A stretch of DNA of 64,000 bases. Source: Trichomonas vaginalis G3 (taxonomy: Eukaryota; Parabasalia; Trichomonadida; Trichomonadidae). The stretch spans positions 3,047,962 to 3,111,961 of the forward strand of contig NC_067208.1 in the NCBI RefSeq assembly GCF_026262505.1, written 5' to 3'. The notes below the pieces were generated by a model that did no database searches, was not told the DNA's origin, and saw nothing but the letters and a program-made list of their open reading frames with translations. A program made the translations under genes and the position numbers. Positions 1 through 9,702 of this stretch are shown in pieces; positions within the stretch are counted from its first letter, which is position 1, and each line of letters starts with the position of its first letter.

Positions 1-2692
1 ATATTGTCACCCAAACTATCAGTCTTATTCTCACTAAAACCGTCAGTCATATTCTCACTAAAATCGTCAGTCATATTGTCACTCAAACTGTCAGTAATAT
101 TCTAATTAAAGCCGTCAGTCATATTGTCAGTCAAACTGTCAGTCATTCACTCACTCAAATCAACAGTCATATTGTCACCCAAACTATCAGTCTTATTCTC
201 ACTAAAACCGTCAGTCATATTCTCACTAAAATCGTCAGTCATATTGTCACTCAAACTGTCAGTAATATTCTAATTAAAGCCGTCAGTCATATTGTCAGTC
301 AAACTGTCAGTCATTCACTCACTCAAATCAACAGTCATATTGTCACCCAAACTATCAGTCTTATTCTCACTAAAACCGACAGTCATATATTCGTTCAAAT
401 TAGCAGTCATATTGTCACCCAAACTGTCAGTCTTATTCTCGCTAAAACCATCAGTCATACACTCTCTTAAACTATGAGTCATATTGTCACCCAAACTCTC
501 AGTTATATTCTAAATAAAACCGTAAGTCATAGAGGCTGTCAAATCGTCAGTCATATTCTAACTAAAAAGCTAATTCATAGTGTGTGTCAAACCGTCAGTC
601 ATATTGTCACTCAAACTGTCAGTCTTATTCTAACGAAAAAGCTAATTCATAGTGTCTGTCAAACCGAAGTCATATTGTCACTCAAATTGTCAGTCATACA
701 CTCACTCAAATCAACAGTCATATTGTCACCCAAATTGTCAGTCATACACTCATTCAAATCAACAGTCATATTGTCAGTCAAACCGTCAGTAATATTGTCA
801 GTCAAACTGTCAGTCATACACTCACTCAAATCAACAGTCATATTGTCACCCAAACTGTCAGTCTTATTCTCGCTAAAACCATCAGTCATACACTCTCTTA
901 AACTATGAGTCATATTGTCACCCAAACTCTCAGTTATATTCTAAATAAAACCGTAAGTCATAGAGGCTGTCAAATCGTCAGTCATATTCTAACTAAAAAG
1001 CTAATTCATAGTGTGTGTCAAACCGTCAGTCATATTGTCACTCAAACTGTCAGTCTTATTCTAACGAAAAAGCTAATTCATAGTGTCTGTCAAACCGAAG
1101 TCATATTGTCACTCAAATTGTCAGTCATACACTCACTCAAATCAACAGTCATATTGTCACCCAAATTGTCAGTCATACACTCATTCAAATCAACAGTCAT
1201 ATTGTCAGTCAAACCGTCAGTAATATTGTCAGTCAAACTGTCAGTCATACACTCACTCAAATCAACAGTCATATTGTCACCCAAACTGTCAGTCTTATTC
1301 TCGCTAAAACCATCAGTCATACACTCTCTTAAACTATGAGTCATATTGTCACCCAAACTCTCAGTTATATTCTAAATAAAACCGTAAGTCATAGAGGCTG
1401 TCAAATCGTCAGTCATATTCTAACTAAAAAGCTAATTCATAGTGTGTGTCAAACCGTCAGTCATATTGTCACTCAAACTGTCAGTCTTATTCTAACGAAA
1501 AAGCTAATTCATAGTGTGTGTCAAACCGAAGTCATATTGTCACTCAAATTGTCAGTCATACACTCACTCAAATCAACAGTCATATTGTCGCTCACACTCT
1601 CAGTTATATTCTAAATAAAACCTTAAGTCATAGAGGCTGTCAAACCGTCAGTCATATTGTCAGTCAAACTGTCAGTCTTATTCTAACTAAAAAGCTAATT
1701 CATAGTGTGTGTCAAACCGAAGTCATATTGTCACTCAAATTGTCAGTCATACACTCACTCAAATCAACAGTCATATTGTCACCCAAACTGTCAGTCTTAT
1801 TCTCGCTAAAACCATCAGTCATACACTCTCTTAAACTATGAGTCATATTGTCACCCAAACTCTCAATCATATTCTAAATAAAACCGTAAGTCATAGAGGC
1901 TGTCAAACTATCAGTCATATTGTCATCCAAACTATCAGTCTTATTCTCACTAAAACCATCAGTCATACACTCTCTTAAACTATGAGTCATATTGTCACCC
2001 AAACTCTCAATCATACACTCACTCAAATCAACAGTCATATTGTCAGTCAAACCGTCAGTTATATTGTCAGTCAAACTGTCAGTCTTATTCTAACTAAAAA
2101 GCTAATTCATAGTGTGTGTCAAACCGAAGTCATATTGTCAGTCAAACTGTCAGTCTTATTCTAACTAAAAAGCTAATTCATAGTGTGTGTCAAACCGTCA
2201 GTCATATTGTCAGTCAAACTATCAGTCTTATTCTAACTAAAAAGCTAATTCATAGTGTGTGTCAAACAGTCAGTCATATTGTCAGTCAAACTATCAGTCT
2301 TATCCTAACTAAAAAGCTAATTCATAGTGTGTGTCAAACAGTCAGTCATATTGTCAGTCAAACTATCAGTCTTATCCTAACTAAAAAGCTAATTCATAGT
2401 GTGTGTCAAACCGTCAGTCATATTGTCAGTCAAACTGTCAGTCTTATCCTAACTAAAAAGCTAATTCATAGTGTGTGTCAAACCGTCAGTCATATTGTCA
2501 GTCAAACTGTCAGTCTTATTCTAACTAAAACCGTAAGTCATCGTGTGTGTCAAACTGTCAGTCATATTGTCAGTCAAACTGTTAGTTTTACTCTCAATAA
2601 AAAGCTAATTCATAGTGTCTGTCAAACCGAAGTCATATTGTCACCCAAACTGTCAGTCTTATTCTCACTAAAACCATCAGTCATACACTCTC
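1..2692. repeat. 24-bp satellite array, left block
   Basis: The whole stretch is tandem copies of a 24-bp unit of the form CAGTCATATTGTCACTCAAA plus four bases, with many variants. A higher-order repeat of 431 bp is visible, with near-identical starts at about 474, 905 and 1336. The unit is 8 codons long, so long open frames appear on both strands (SHIVSQTV-like on plus, MTDNMTDGL-like on minus). The 431-bp period breaks the frame, and I see no start context or unique sequence, so I treat these frames as by-products. The array stops exactly at a TTAA at 2693-2696, where a transposon begins, and resumes at 30297. Confidence 0.95.
474..1560. repeat. 431-bp higher-order repeat in the satellite
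   Basis: Blocks beginning at about 474, 905 and 1336 repeat almost base for base over 431 bp. That is one base short of eighteen 24-bp units, so local amplification by unequal exchange postdates the basic array. Confidence 0.85.
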
Positions 2693-2696
2693 TTAA

Positions 2697-2735
2697 GGGT
2701 GCCCTATAGACGATAGCTCCCCCTCAGAAAAAATA
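2697..2735 (+). repeat. Left terminal inverted repeat of the TTAA transposon
   Basis: It starts GGGTGCCCTATAGACGATAG directly after TTAA and pairs with 30258-30296 on the other strand. After a four-base mismatch the match resumes at CCCTCAGAAAA. Confidence 0.9.
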
Positions 2736-3218
2736 ACCTTAAATAAAACCAATGCTTTTCGAGACCTATTTTGGTACCTCCAAAAACATTTTTCTCGGCA
2801 AAAGATCAAGTTGATGTATTTTGTTTTGTCATCGTAGATACTCTAATTTTCGCCCAGTAATGTTATATAAAAGGAGCTTTTTTGTCGAAATGCAAAACAA
2901 AATTGGCCGTTAATGTGGTGAATTATCGATTTTTGGTACAGCATACTTTCTTATCAATGAATAAATGCAGCTACTTGATAAAAGAGTCTTCAAAAGCAAC
3001 TTTTGAAAAAAATATTCCTTATTTACATCAAGAGCCGAATACTTTTACGATGAATATTAATAAAATTTGTCGGTATTTATTCTTACAGATTATCAGATCA
3101 CAAAAGCCAAAAATTGTTTATTATTTTTTTCAGAATAAAAATTTCGAATGTATCAATTATATCAAATACATACATTTTATTCATACATTACAAATGAAAG
3201 ATTTAATTTTTGAAAAAC
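2736..3218. other. Subterminal, no convincing gene
   Basis: AT-rich DNA between the left terminus of the TTAA transposon and the 3' end of its transposase. A plus-strand frame at 2882-3340 has no nearby ATG start, overlaps the transposase 3' end and has no recognisable domain, so it is not called. Confidence 0.6.
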
Positions 3219-5654
3219 CTAAATTTTTTCGAAAATCAAATATTTCGGTGTATTATATGCGCCTTTGTTTAAATTATTCGCCAATTCCTCATCACGAATG
3301 TAAGATATTTTGGTATTACAAAAGAGAATCCATGAATTGATGTTTTCGTCCAAAATAATAATATTATATTGTCGACTGTGATAAGTTATTATGGCTACTA
3401 GTTTGGATTTTACAGCTGGATTGTTATTCCATGTGTAATCATCCAATGGAAACGTAAAACCAGCAACATCAATAAAAAGATAATCTGAAAAAGTAGGAGT
3501 AACTTGAAGTTCGTTATTATTAACAAGAGGAATGTCAATTTTATCTGTAAATCCCCAGCAGAATTTTTTGAAATAATCAATAAGATCTAGTTGCCTAGCT
3601 TCACATGCAAGCGATTCTTGTAATTGTTTGAAAGCATCAATTGGATCAGCTTGATGTATCTTTTGCCGTTTCGAGTACAGGTGATACAGATAAGTAACAT
3701 CTGCATTTTCCGAAAAGTTCCGATTTGTGAGCGATAATATTTCTTTGTATATTAACTGTTGCTCATTGGGATTAGAGAATAATTCGTCAAATAGTTTGTG
3801 CATTAATGGTCGAAATGTAATAAGTTGAACAATAACGGCAAGAAAACTGAGATTTTTTCCAAGCTTGATACCAAGCTTTTGTTTTTTAGGCTTATCATGA
3901 GTTTTTCTGAGTGTCTGTGGAAGTTGTATCAAATCAGGATGAAAATCTGCTATCATTTCAAGAGATGGTGGATTGTGGCTGAGGACGTTAAGATAATTGA
4001 TTGCGTTTATCTTAATTTTCTCAAAGTTATGAAAATCAGTAAAAGCTGAATTCATAATTTCTTTTGCTTGCTGAGAATCGTAAACTGCAACAGCCGAGAT
4101 GTTTTCTTCATTAATACGAATTAAAGACGAGTACGTATTATAAAGATCTTGTTTAAATTTGGATAATAAATTTTGGAATTCTTGAGGATCATCTGGAATT
4201 TCCTTCGCCTTGAAGAAAAATGAAAACCTTTTCCAATCTGGTGGTACTTTGATATCGGAACCAAATATAGATTTTTTGTTGAATTTTGGATAATCTGTTG
4301 GAAGTGAAAGATTTTCAGATTCTGACGGTTCTTCATCCGCTGGCGGATCCTCATCGTCAGTGTATTCAATTTTTTCGGATCTGGATCCATCTTTTGACGG
4401 TTTATGAGGAACTAAGTCAGCGAATTCTGGGTCAATTTCATCTGGAATGTAATGAACGCATCTGTTATGATTTCTGTAGTTTTCCGAAGTTCTTCTGATA
4501 TGGTCATAATCGGATTTATTTTCGAAATTTAATATAACTTGTAAAATATCTTCATCAAAATAAGAATCATCTATACCCATTAATCTTCTTAGTTTTGTCT
4601 TCCAATTGTCTTCATTATACGCAAATACAGAAACAAAAATTCTGGCTGGAAATCCAATAATCCAACGAAGATTTTTTGGGACTAAATGGGCTTTCAATGA
4701 ATTGAAAGCTTCGTTGAAATTTGTATGATATTGTTTGCTGATTCTTAGAAACAATGGAGCAATATTTGTAATAATTTCTCTTTTTTCGATATGCTCTGGT
4801 GATTCTCCTGGATATCTATTAATTAATCCCATCCATCTCTGAACCTTTTGCTCTGGTTTTAATGTTGGGCATGCAAAAAGGATCCTAAATATTTTTTCAA
4901 ATTTAGGATATTTAGTGACAATTTTTGAAAATGCTGATTTTATCACATGATTTGGATCTCTTACATGTGATAATTGTGCACCAGAATTCTCTATCATTGT
5001 TGAATCTTTAACATCACCATCTGAACAAAAAACTTTTATTTTTTTCCATAAATCAGATTTCAACATATCACGTAATGCATAGCTTTCCATTAATCCTGGT
5101 GAAATTTTTGGTTCAACCAAAATTTTGGGACTTTTGAATTTTATTAATTCTGGATGCCTTGAAACTATTCTAAAATCTAATATTTTGTTTGTATTTATAT
5201 CTATAAGCGTAATGACGGCATGTAAAGCATCGCGCTTAGAACTCCATGCGCAATCTAATGAAACATTAAATTTGTATTCTGAATCATGTTTAAGAATTTC
5301 TTGTATATTAGCTTCACAACTTGCTGTTGCAACTTTCTCAAGATCTGGCAATATGCTCTTTAGATGCGCAAGTAATGTAGTTTCTGTTGGGCAATGAAAG
5401 TTTAGGAGTGATGCCAATTCGATGTGTTTTGAAAATCCTGCACCAGATATAAGAGAAATGTAAGTATGAAGATTCTTGACAACGTCACTATACGGAACTC
5501 CAGGCTTAAATTTGACGTTGAATATTGTTTCTTCCTTAACATTTGATTGTGAATGATCTTGTTTTGAATTAAGCTGGTTTAGATTAATGAAAATGCGAAA
5601 AAGGTTTCTTATTTGAATAAACAGTTCGATGATAGACCCTTTTTTGGCAGTCAT
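3219..5654 (-). CDS. DDE transposase of the TTAA transposon
   Basis: An 811-residue uninterrupted frame starting at ATG 5654. The core looks like the RNase-H-fold of Mutator/Kolobok-type eukaryotic transposases: a first Asp in NVSLDCAW (D134) followed by a beta-strand pattern, a second in SDGDVKDS (D212 or D214), then TNFNEAFNSLKAHLVPK with a candidate catalytic Glu at E315. An acidic low-complexity segment (about 415-440) precedes the C-terminal half. It probably cuts and pastes the element bounded by the GGGTGCCC termini into TTAA sites. The frame is intact, so this copy may be young. The Polinton is inserted about 180 bp upstream of its start and separates it from its right terminus. The superfamily is an inference; a Mutator-related family is the alternative. 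Confidence 0.6.
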   Translation of the reverse strand: MTAKKGSIIELFIQIRNLFRIFINLNQLNSKQDHSQSNVKEETIFNVKFKPGVPYSDVVKNLHTYISLISGAGFSKHIELASLLNFHCPTETTLLAHLKSILPDLEKVATASCEANIQEILKHDSEYKFNVSLDCAWSSKRDALHAVITLIDINTNKILDFRIVSRHPELIKFKSPKILVEPKISPGLMESYALRDMLKSDLWKKIKVFCSDGDVKDSTMIENSGAQLSHVRDPNHVIKSAFSKIVTKYPKFEKIFRILFACPTLKPEQKVQRWMGLINRYPGESPEHIEKREIITNIAPLFLRISKQYHTNFNEAFNSLKAHLVPKNLRWIIGFPARIFVSVFAYNEDNWKTKLRRLMGIDDSYFDEDILQVILNFENKSDYDHIRRTSENYRNHNRCVHYIPDEIDPEFADLVPHKPSKDGSRSEKIEYTDDEDPPADEEPSESENLSLPTDYPKFNKKSIFGSDIKVPPDWKRFSFFFKAKEIPDDPQEFQNLLSKFKQDLYNTYSSLIRINEENISAVAVYDSQQAKEIMNSAFTDFHNFEKIKINAINYLNVLSHNPPSLEMIADFHPDLIQLPQTLRKTHDKPKKQKLGIKLGKNLSFLAVIVQLITFRPLMHKLFDELFSNPNEQQLIYKEILSLTNRNFSENADVTYLYHLYSKRQKIHQADPIDAFKQLQESLACEARQLDLIDYFKKFCWGFTDKIDIPLVNNNELQVTPTFSDYLFIDVAGFTFPLDDYTWNNNPAVKSKLVAIITYHSRQYNIIILDENINSWILFCNTKISYIRDEELANNLNKGAYNTPKYLIFEKI

Positions 5655-5837
5655 CAGCTTTATATGTTATTAATATCTCTTCAATTGTGTATCCTTCCAT
5701 GATTGGAATAGAATACTCCATAGGAAGAGCTAAAATCCCGCCAAATTTTACGGTTTTTTTAATACAAAAGTAATCAAAGTGAATAAAGCAAAGATATATA
5801 TTGTATTTAATCAGTCAATTGATATTGGGTAGAATAT

Positions 5838-6110
5838 AAAAAAAAAAAAAAGGGAGTGGGGCCTCCAGGCACTTCGTGCCCTCTAGCCCCGAAGATGTTT
5901 AGTATAATTGAAGTATAAAATGAGTTTTTTTTTGGGTATAGTGGGGCTTTCCAGGGGCTGCGCCCCTTCTAGCCCTAAAAATTTTTGAGAGTCGTCGTCG
6001 TTGACTTTTTTTGTAGAGCGCTCAAAATAGTACAACTTTGTCCGGACAAGTAAGGGTCTATCGTCGCTACAGGAAAAGTTACGGGCGTTCCAAGGAAGTA
6101 TACTTTGAGA
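5838..6110 (+). repeat. Left terminal inverted repeat of the 24-kb Polinton
   Basis: Matches 29650-29940 on the other strand at well over 90 percent. It contains two GC-rich hairpins (GGCACTTCGTGCC and GGGGCTGCGCCCC) in otherwise AT-rich DNA. The outermost unique bases read AGTGGGGCC after a poly-A run; AGT is a common Polinton end. Confidence 0.9.
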
Positions 6111-6280
6111 GACTCTTTAGAAACTTTAGACGTTTTACATAACCATCCATGTTTTTACTTTACATCCGATAAAAGTGGTTTGGAAACCGTTATGAGATGG
6201 TTAGAGGACATACATGACTATGAGTTTAGATATGACAAGATAGAATATGAGAGAGGTCCTATAAACCGGAGAAAGTGTCA
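6103..6280 (+). repeat. Copy of the methyltransferase 3' segment at the left end
   Basis: About 178 bp directly inside the left terminal repeat is a near-identical inverted copy of 28752-28930, which lies in and just beyond the methyltransferase 3' end. The junction falls on about 28 bp (around CTTTGAGAGACTCTTTAG) shared by the terminal repeat and the methyltransferase. A recombination event between them is a simple explanation. I do not regard it as a separate gene. Confidence 0.75.
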
Positions 6281-6321
6281 TATAAACATCTGTCAAAAGC
6301 CGCTTTTTAACTTCACTTAAA

Positions 6322-7590
6322 ATGCCACGTAAGCTACGTAAGAATATACGTAAGAGGAAGAGAGCATTGAAACATCCAATAGTAAAACTGACACCACAAC
6401 AACAGTTGCAACAACAAATGCTGAATGACCCCACCATGTTGCAACAAATGTCAAGCAACCCTATGCTCTTAAACCGAGTTTTTGGTGCACAGAGTGGAGG
6501 TTTAAGAGCGGCACTTTTAGCGAAAATGGCAGGCTATGGTGGAGCTGCAGACGGAACAGCATATAACCCTCAAAGTCAAATGAATTTGAGTTCACTCAAA
6601 AATCAAATATCAGATGTCAAAAAGTCAAACATAGACATACAGAAGCAAATAAGTGAAAACGAAAAGAAACTAGAATACGACAGACACACAAAGAAACTCA
6701 ATGAGTTAAACGTAGAGAAAAAGAAGAAAGAAGAACAACTGAAAGAACTAAGTACAGAGCAATATGCAAAAAAAGTGTCAGAAAAAGCAGCAGAAGTAGC
6801 AAAAATGGAACAAGATGTCATAAATTTGAAAAACCATACTATTCAATATAAAGTACTGAAAGATGAAGAAATAAAACAAAAAGCCCTGAAGACATATATG
6901 GATAGCGATGAGTATAAAAAAGAAGTTGAAGCAAATGTAAAGGCAGAAAAACTTTTACAGTTGCAAAACCAAACCATACAGTATGAAAACTTAGCACAAG
7001 AAAGTAAAAATGACGACGCGGCTATGCAAAAGGCAATGAAAAGCGCAGAATATATAAAAGCTAACAATGACTGGTTAGATGCCCAAGCCAACGCTAAAGC
7101 AGCCCAGCTTATAGGGTCAATAAGGACAAAAATACAAGCGGATGAAGACAGTTCAAATGAAGCTTTAATGAATGCTGACTTTAAGAACGCCTTCGAAGCT
7201 CTTCATAGTAAGGTGAAACTAGTGAACGACTTCTCATCTGGAAAGAAACTGAAGTCTGAAGGTTTCGACAACGAGTTAAGAGAAGTAGCACAAAATATGA
7301 CGAAAATAACAGATGCAGCAACGAGACAGGCAGTTCAAAGTGCCTATGACGCCGTTAGAGCAACTGTTGTGGAAAGTCAAGAAAAAGAGTTACAACAGAC
7401 CAAAACAGACCTAGTAAATGCTTTCTTAAAAACGAAAGGTCAGGTAGGACATTACGCTGCAGATGGAACTTATATACCACCAAACCCTCCAAGAGAAGCA
7501 CCTGCACCAGGACTACCTAAAACATTTACGATGAAGTCTCAACAAAACATTGACGATGAAGTTCATGACAAAGTCTTTACAAAACATTGA
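6322..7590 (+). CDS. Polinton coiled-coil protein with basic N-terminus
   Basis: A 422-residue frame from ATG 6322. Residues 1-20 are strongly basic (MPRKLRKNIRKRKRALK). A Gln/Met-rich stretch follows (about 25-50), then a Gly/Ala segment, then a long charged coiled coil (about 85-290) rich in Lys, Glu and Gln. The C-terminal end runs into the 37-bp minisatellite downstream. It is the first gene inside the left end and lies upstream of the capsid gene, which would suit a virion-associated or DNA-binding structural protein. I do not recognise the family. A nonstructural scaffold is equally possible. Confidence 0.6.
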   Translation: MPRKLRKNIRKRKRALKHPIVKLTPQQQLQQQMLNDPTMLQQMSSNPMLLNRVFGAQSGGLRAALLAKMAGYGGAADGTAYNPQSQMNLSSLKNQISDVKKSNIDIQKQISENEKKLEYDRHTKKLNELNVEKKKKEEQLKELSTEQYAKKVSEKAAEVAKMEQDVINLKNHTIQYKVLKDEEIKQKALKTYMDSDEYKKEVEANVKAEKLLQLQNQTIQYENLAQESKNDDAAMQKAMKSAEYIKANNDWLDAQANAKAAQLIGSIRTKIQADEDSSNEALMNADFKNAFEALHSKVKLVNDFSSGKKLKSEGFDNELREVAQNMTKITDAATRQAVQSAYDAVRATVVESQEKELQQTKTDLVNAFLKTKGQVGHYAADGTYIPPNPPREAPAPGLPKTFTMKSQQNIDDEVHDKVFTKH

Positions 7591-9562
7591 CGATGAAGTT
7601 CATGACAAAGTCTCAACAAAACATTGACGAAGAAGTTCATGACAAAGTCTCAACAAAACATTGACGAAGAAGTTCATGACAAAGTCTTTACAAAACATTT
7701 ACGAAGAAGAACTTTACAAAACATTGACGATGAAGTTCATGACAAAGTCTTTACAAAACATTGACGATGAAGTTCATGACAAAGTCTTTACAAAACATTG
7801 ACGATGAAGAAGTTCATGACAAAGTCTTTACAAAACATTGACGATGAAGAAGTTCATGACAAAGTCTTTACAAAACATTTACGAAGAAGAACTTTACAAA
7901 ACATTGACGATGAAGTTCATGAGAAATTAGATGAAGTCTCAACAAAACATTGACGAAGAAGTCTTTACAAAACATTGACGATGAAGTCTCAACAAAACAT
8001 TGACGAAGAAGTTCATGACAAAGTCTCAACAAAACATTTACGATGAAGTCTCAACAAAACATTTACGAAGAAGAACTTTACAAAACATTGACGATGAAGT
8101 TCATGACAAAGTCTTTACAAAACATTGACGATGAAGTTCATGACAAAGTCTTTACAAAACATTGACGATGAAGTTCATGACAAAGTCTTTACAAAACATT
8201 GACGATGAAGTCTTTACAAAACATTGACGATGAAGTTCATGACAAAGTCTCAACAAAACATTGACGAAGAAGTTCATGACAAAGTCTTTACAAAACATTT
8301 ACGAAGAAGAACTTTACAAAACATTGACGAAGAAGTTCATGACAAAGTCTTTACAAAACATTGACGAAGAAGTCTCAACAAAACATTTACGAAGAAGAAC
8401 TTTACAAAACATTGACGATGAAGTTCATGACAAAGTCTTTACAAAACATTGACGATGAAGTTCATGACAAAGTCTTTACAAAACATTGACGATGAAGAAG
8501 TTCATGACAAAGTCTTTACAAAACATTGACGATGAAGTCTTTACAAAACATTGACGATGAAGTTCATGACAAAGTCTCAACAAAACATTGACGAAGAAGT
8601 TCATGACAAAGTCTTTACAAAACATTTACGAAGAAGAACTTTACAAAACATTGACGAAGAAGTTCATGACAAAGTCTTTACAAAACATTGACGAAGAAGT
8701 CTCAACAAAACATTGACGATGAAGAACTTGACAAAGTCTCAACAAAACATTTACGAAGAAGTTCATGAGAAATTAGATGAAGAAGTTCATGACAAAGTCT
8801 TTACAAAACATTTACGAAGAAGTTCATGAGAAAGTCTTTACAAAACATTGACGAAGAAGTTCATGAGAAATTAGATGAAGAAGTTCATGACAAAGTCTTT
8901 ACAAAACATTGACGAAGAAGTTCATGAGAAATTAGATGAAGAACTTTACAAAACATTTACGAAGAAGAACTTTACAAAACATTGACGATGAAGTTCATGA
9001 GAAATTAGATGAAGAACTTTACAAAACATTGACGATGAAGAACTTGACAAAACATTGACGAAGAAGTTCATGACAAAGTCTTTACAAAACATTGACGATG
9101 AAGAACTTGACAAAACATTGACGATGAAGTTCATGAGAAATTAGAAGAAGTCTCAACAAAACATTGACGAAGAAGTTCATGAGAAATTAGAAGAAGTCTC
9201 AACAAAACATTGACGAAGAAGTTCATGACAAAGTCTTTACAAAACATTGACGAAGAAGAACTTTACAAAACATTGACGAAGAAGTTCATGACAAAGTCTT
9301 TACAAAACATTGACGAAGAAGTTCATGAGAAATTAGATGAAGAAGTTCATGACAAAGTCTTTACAAAACATTTACGAAGAAGTTCATGAGAAAGTCTTTA
9401 CAAAACATTGACGAAGAAGTTCATGAGAAATTAGATGAAGAACTTTACAAAACATTTACGAAGAAGTTCATGAGAAATTAGATGAAGAACTTTACAAAAC
9501 ATTGACGATGAAGTCTCAACAAAACATTGACGATGAAGTCTCAACAAAACATTTACGATGAA
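7530..9562. repeat. About 37-bp coding-type minisatellite, about 2 kb
   Basis: More than 50 units built from a few modules: TTGACGATGAAG, TTCATGACAAAG, TCTTTACAAAACA, TCTCAACAAAACA and GAGAAATTAGATGAAG. Module order varies, with local higher-order blocks near 8260-8660. The EVHEKLDEE-like module matches a conserved linker in the KilA-N proteins of this window. Short pieces of the same minisatellite also occur at 19270-19335 (inverted) and 21660-21790. It lies between the coiled-coil gene and the capsid gene. Confidence 0.95.
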
Positions 9563-9702
9563 CTAACTTCATCTAGTGAAAGTAGTGGCAATGAAGGAAA
9601 AAGAAGAGTTAAAGATTCAGTCAGGAAGAAAGTAAAGCTTGGTCCGAGTGGGTTCTATTATGACACATAAATCCAACTATTCTATATTTTTACCCATATG
9701 AA

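Noticed and set aside
474-2709. Several open frames of 60-197 codons in the satellite
   Set aside because: They follow from a 24-bp unit without stops and appear on both strands with the same period. There is no unique sequence or start context.
2882-3340. 152-codon plus-strand frame
   Set aside because: No nearby ATG start, AT-rich composition, overlap with the transposase 3' end on the other strand and no domain.
7590-9562. Short open frames inside the 37-bp minisatellite on either strand
   Set aside because: They are repeat translations (NIDDEVHDKVFTKH and similar) and change frame with module order.
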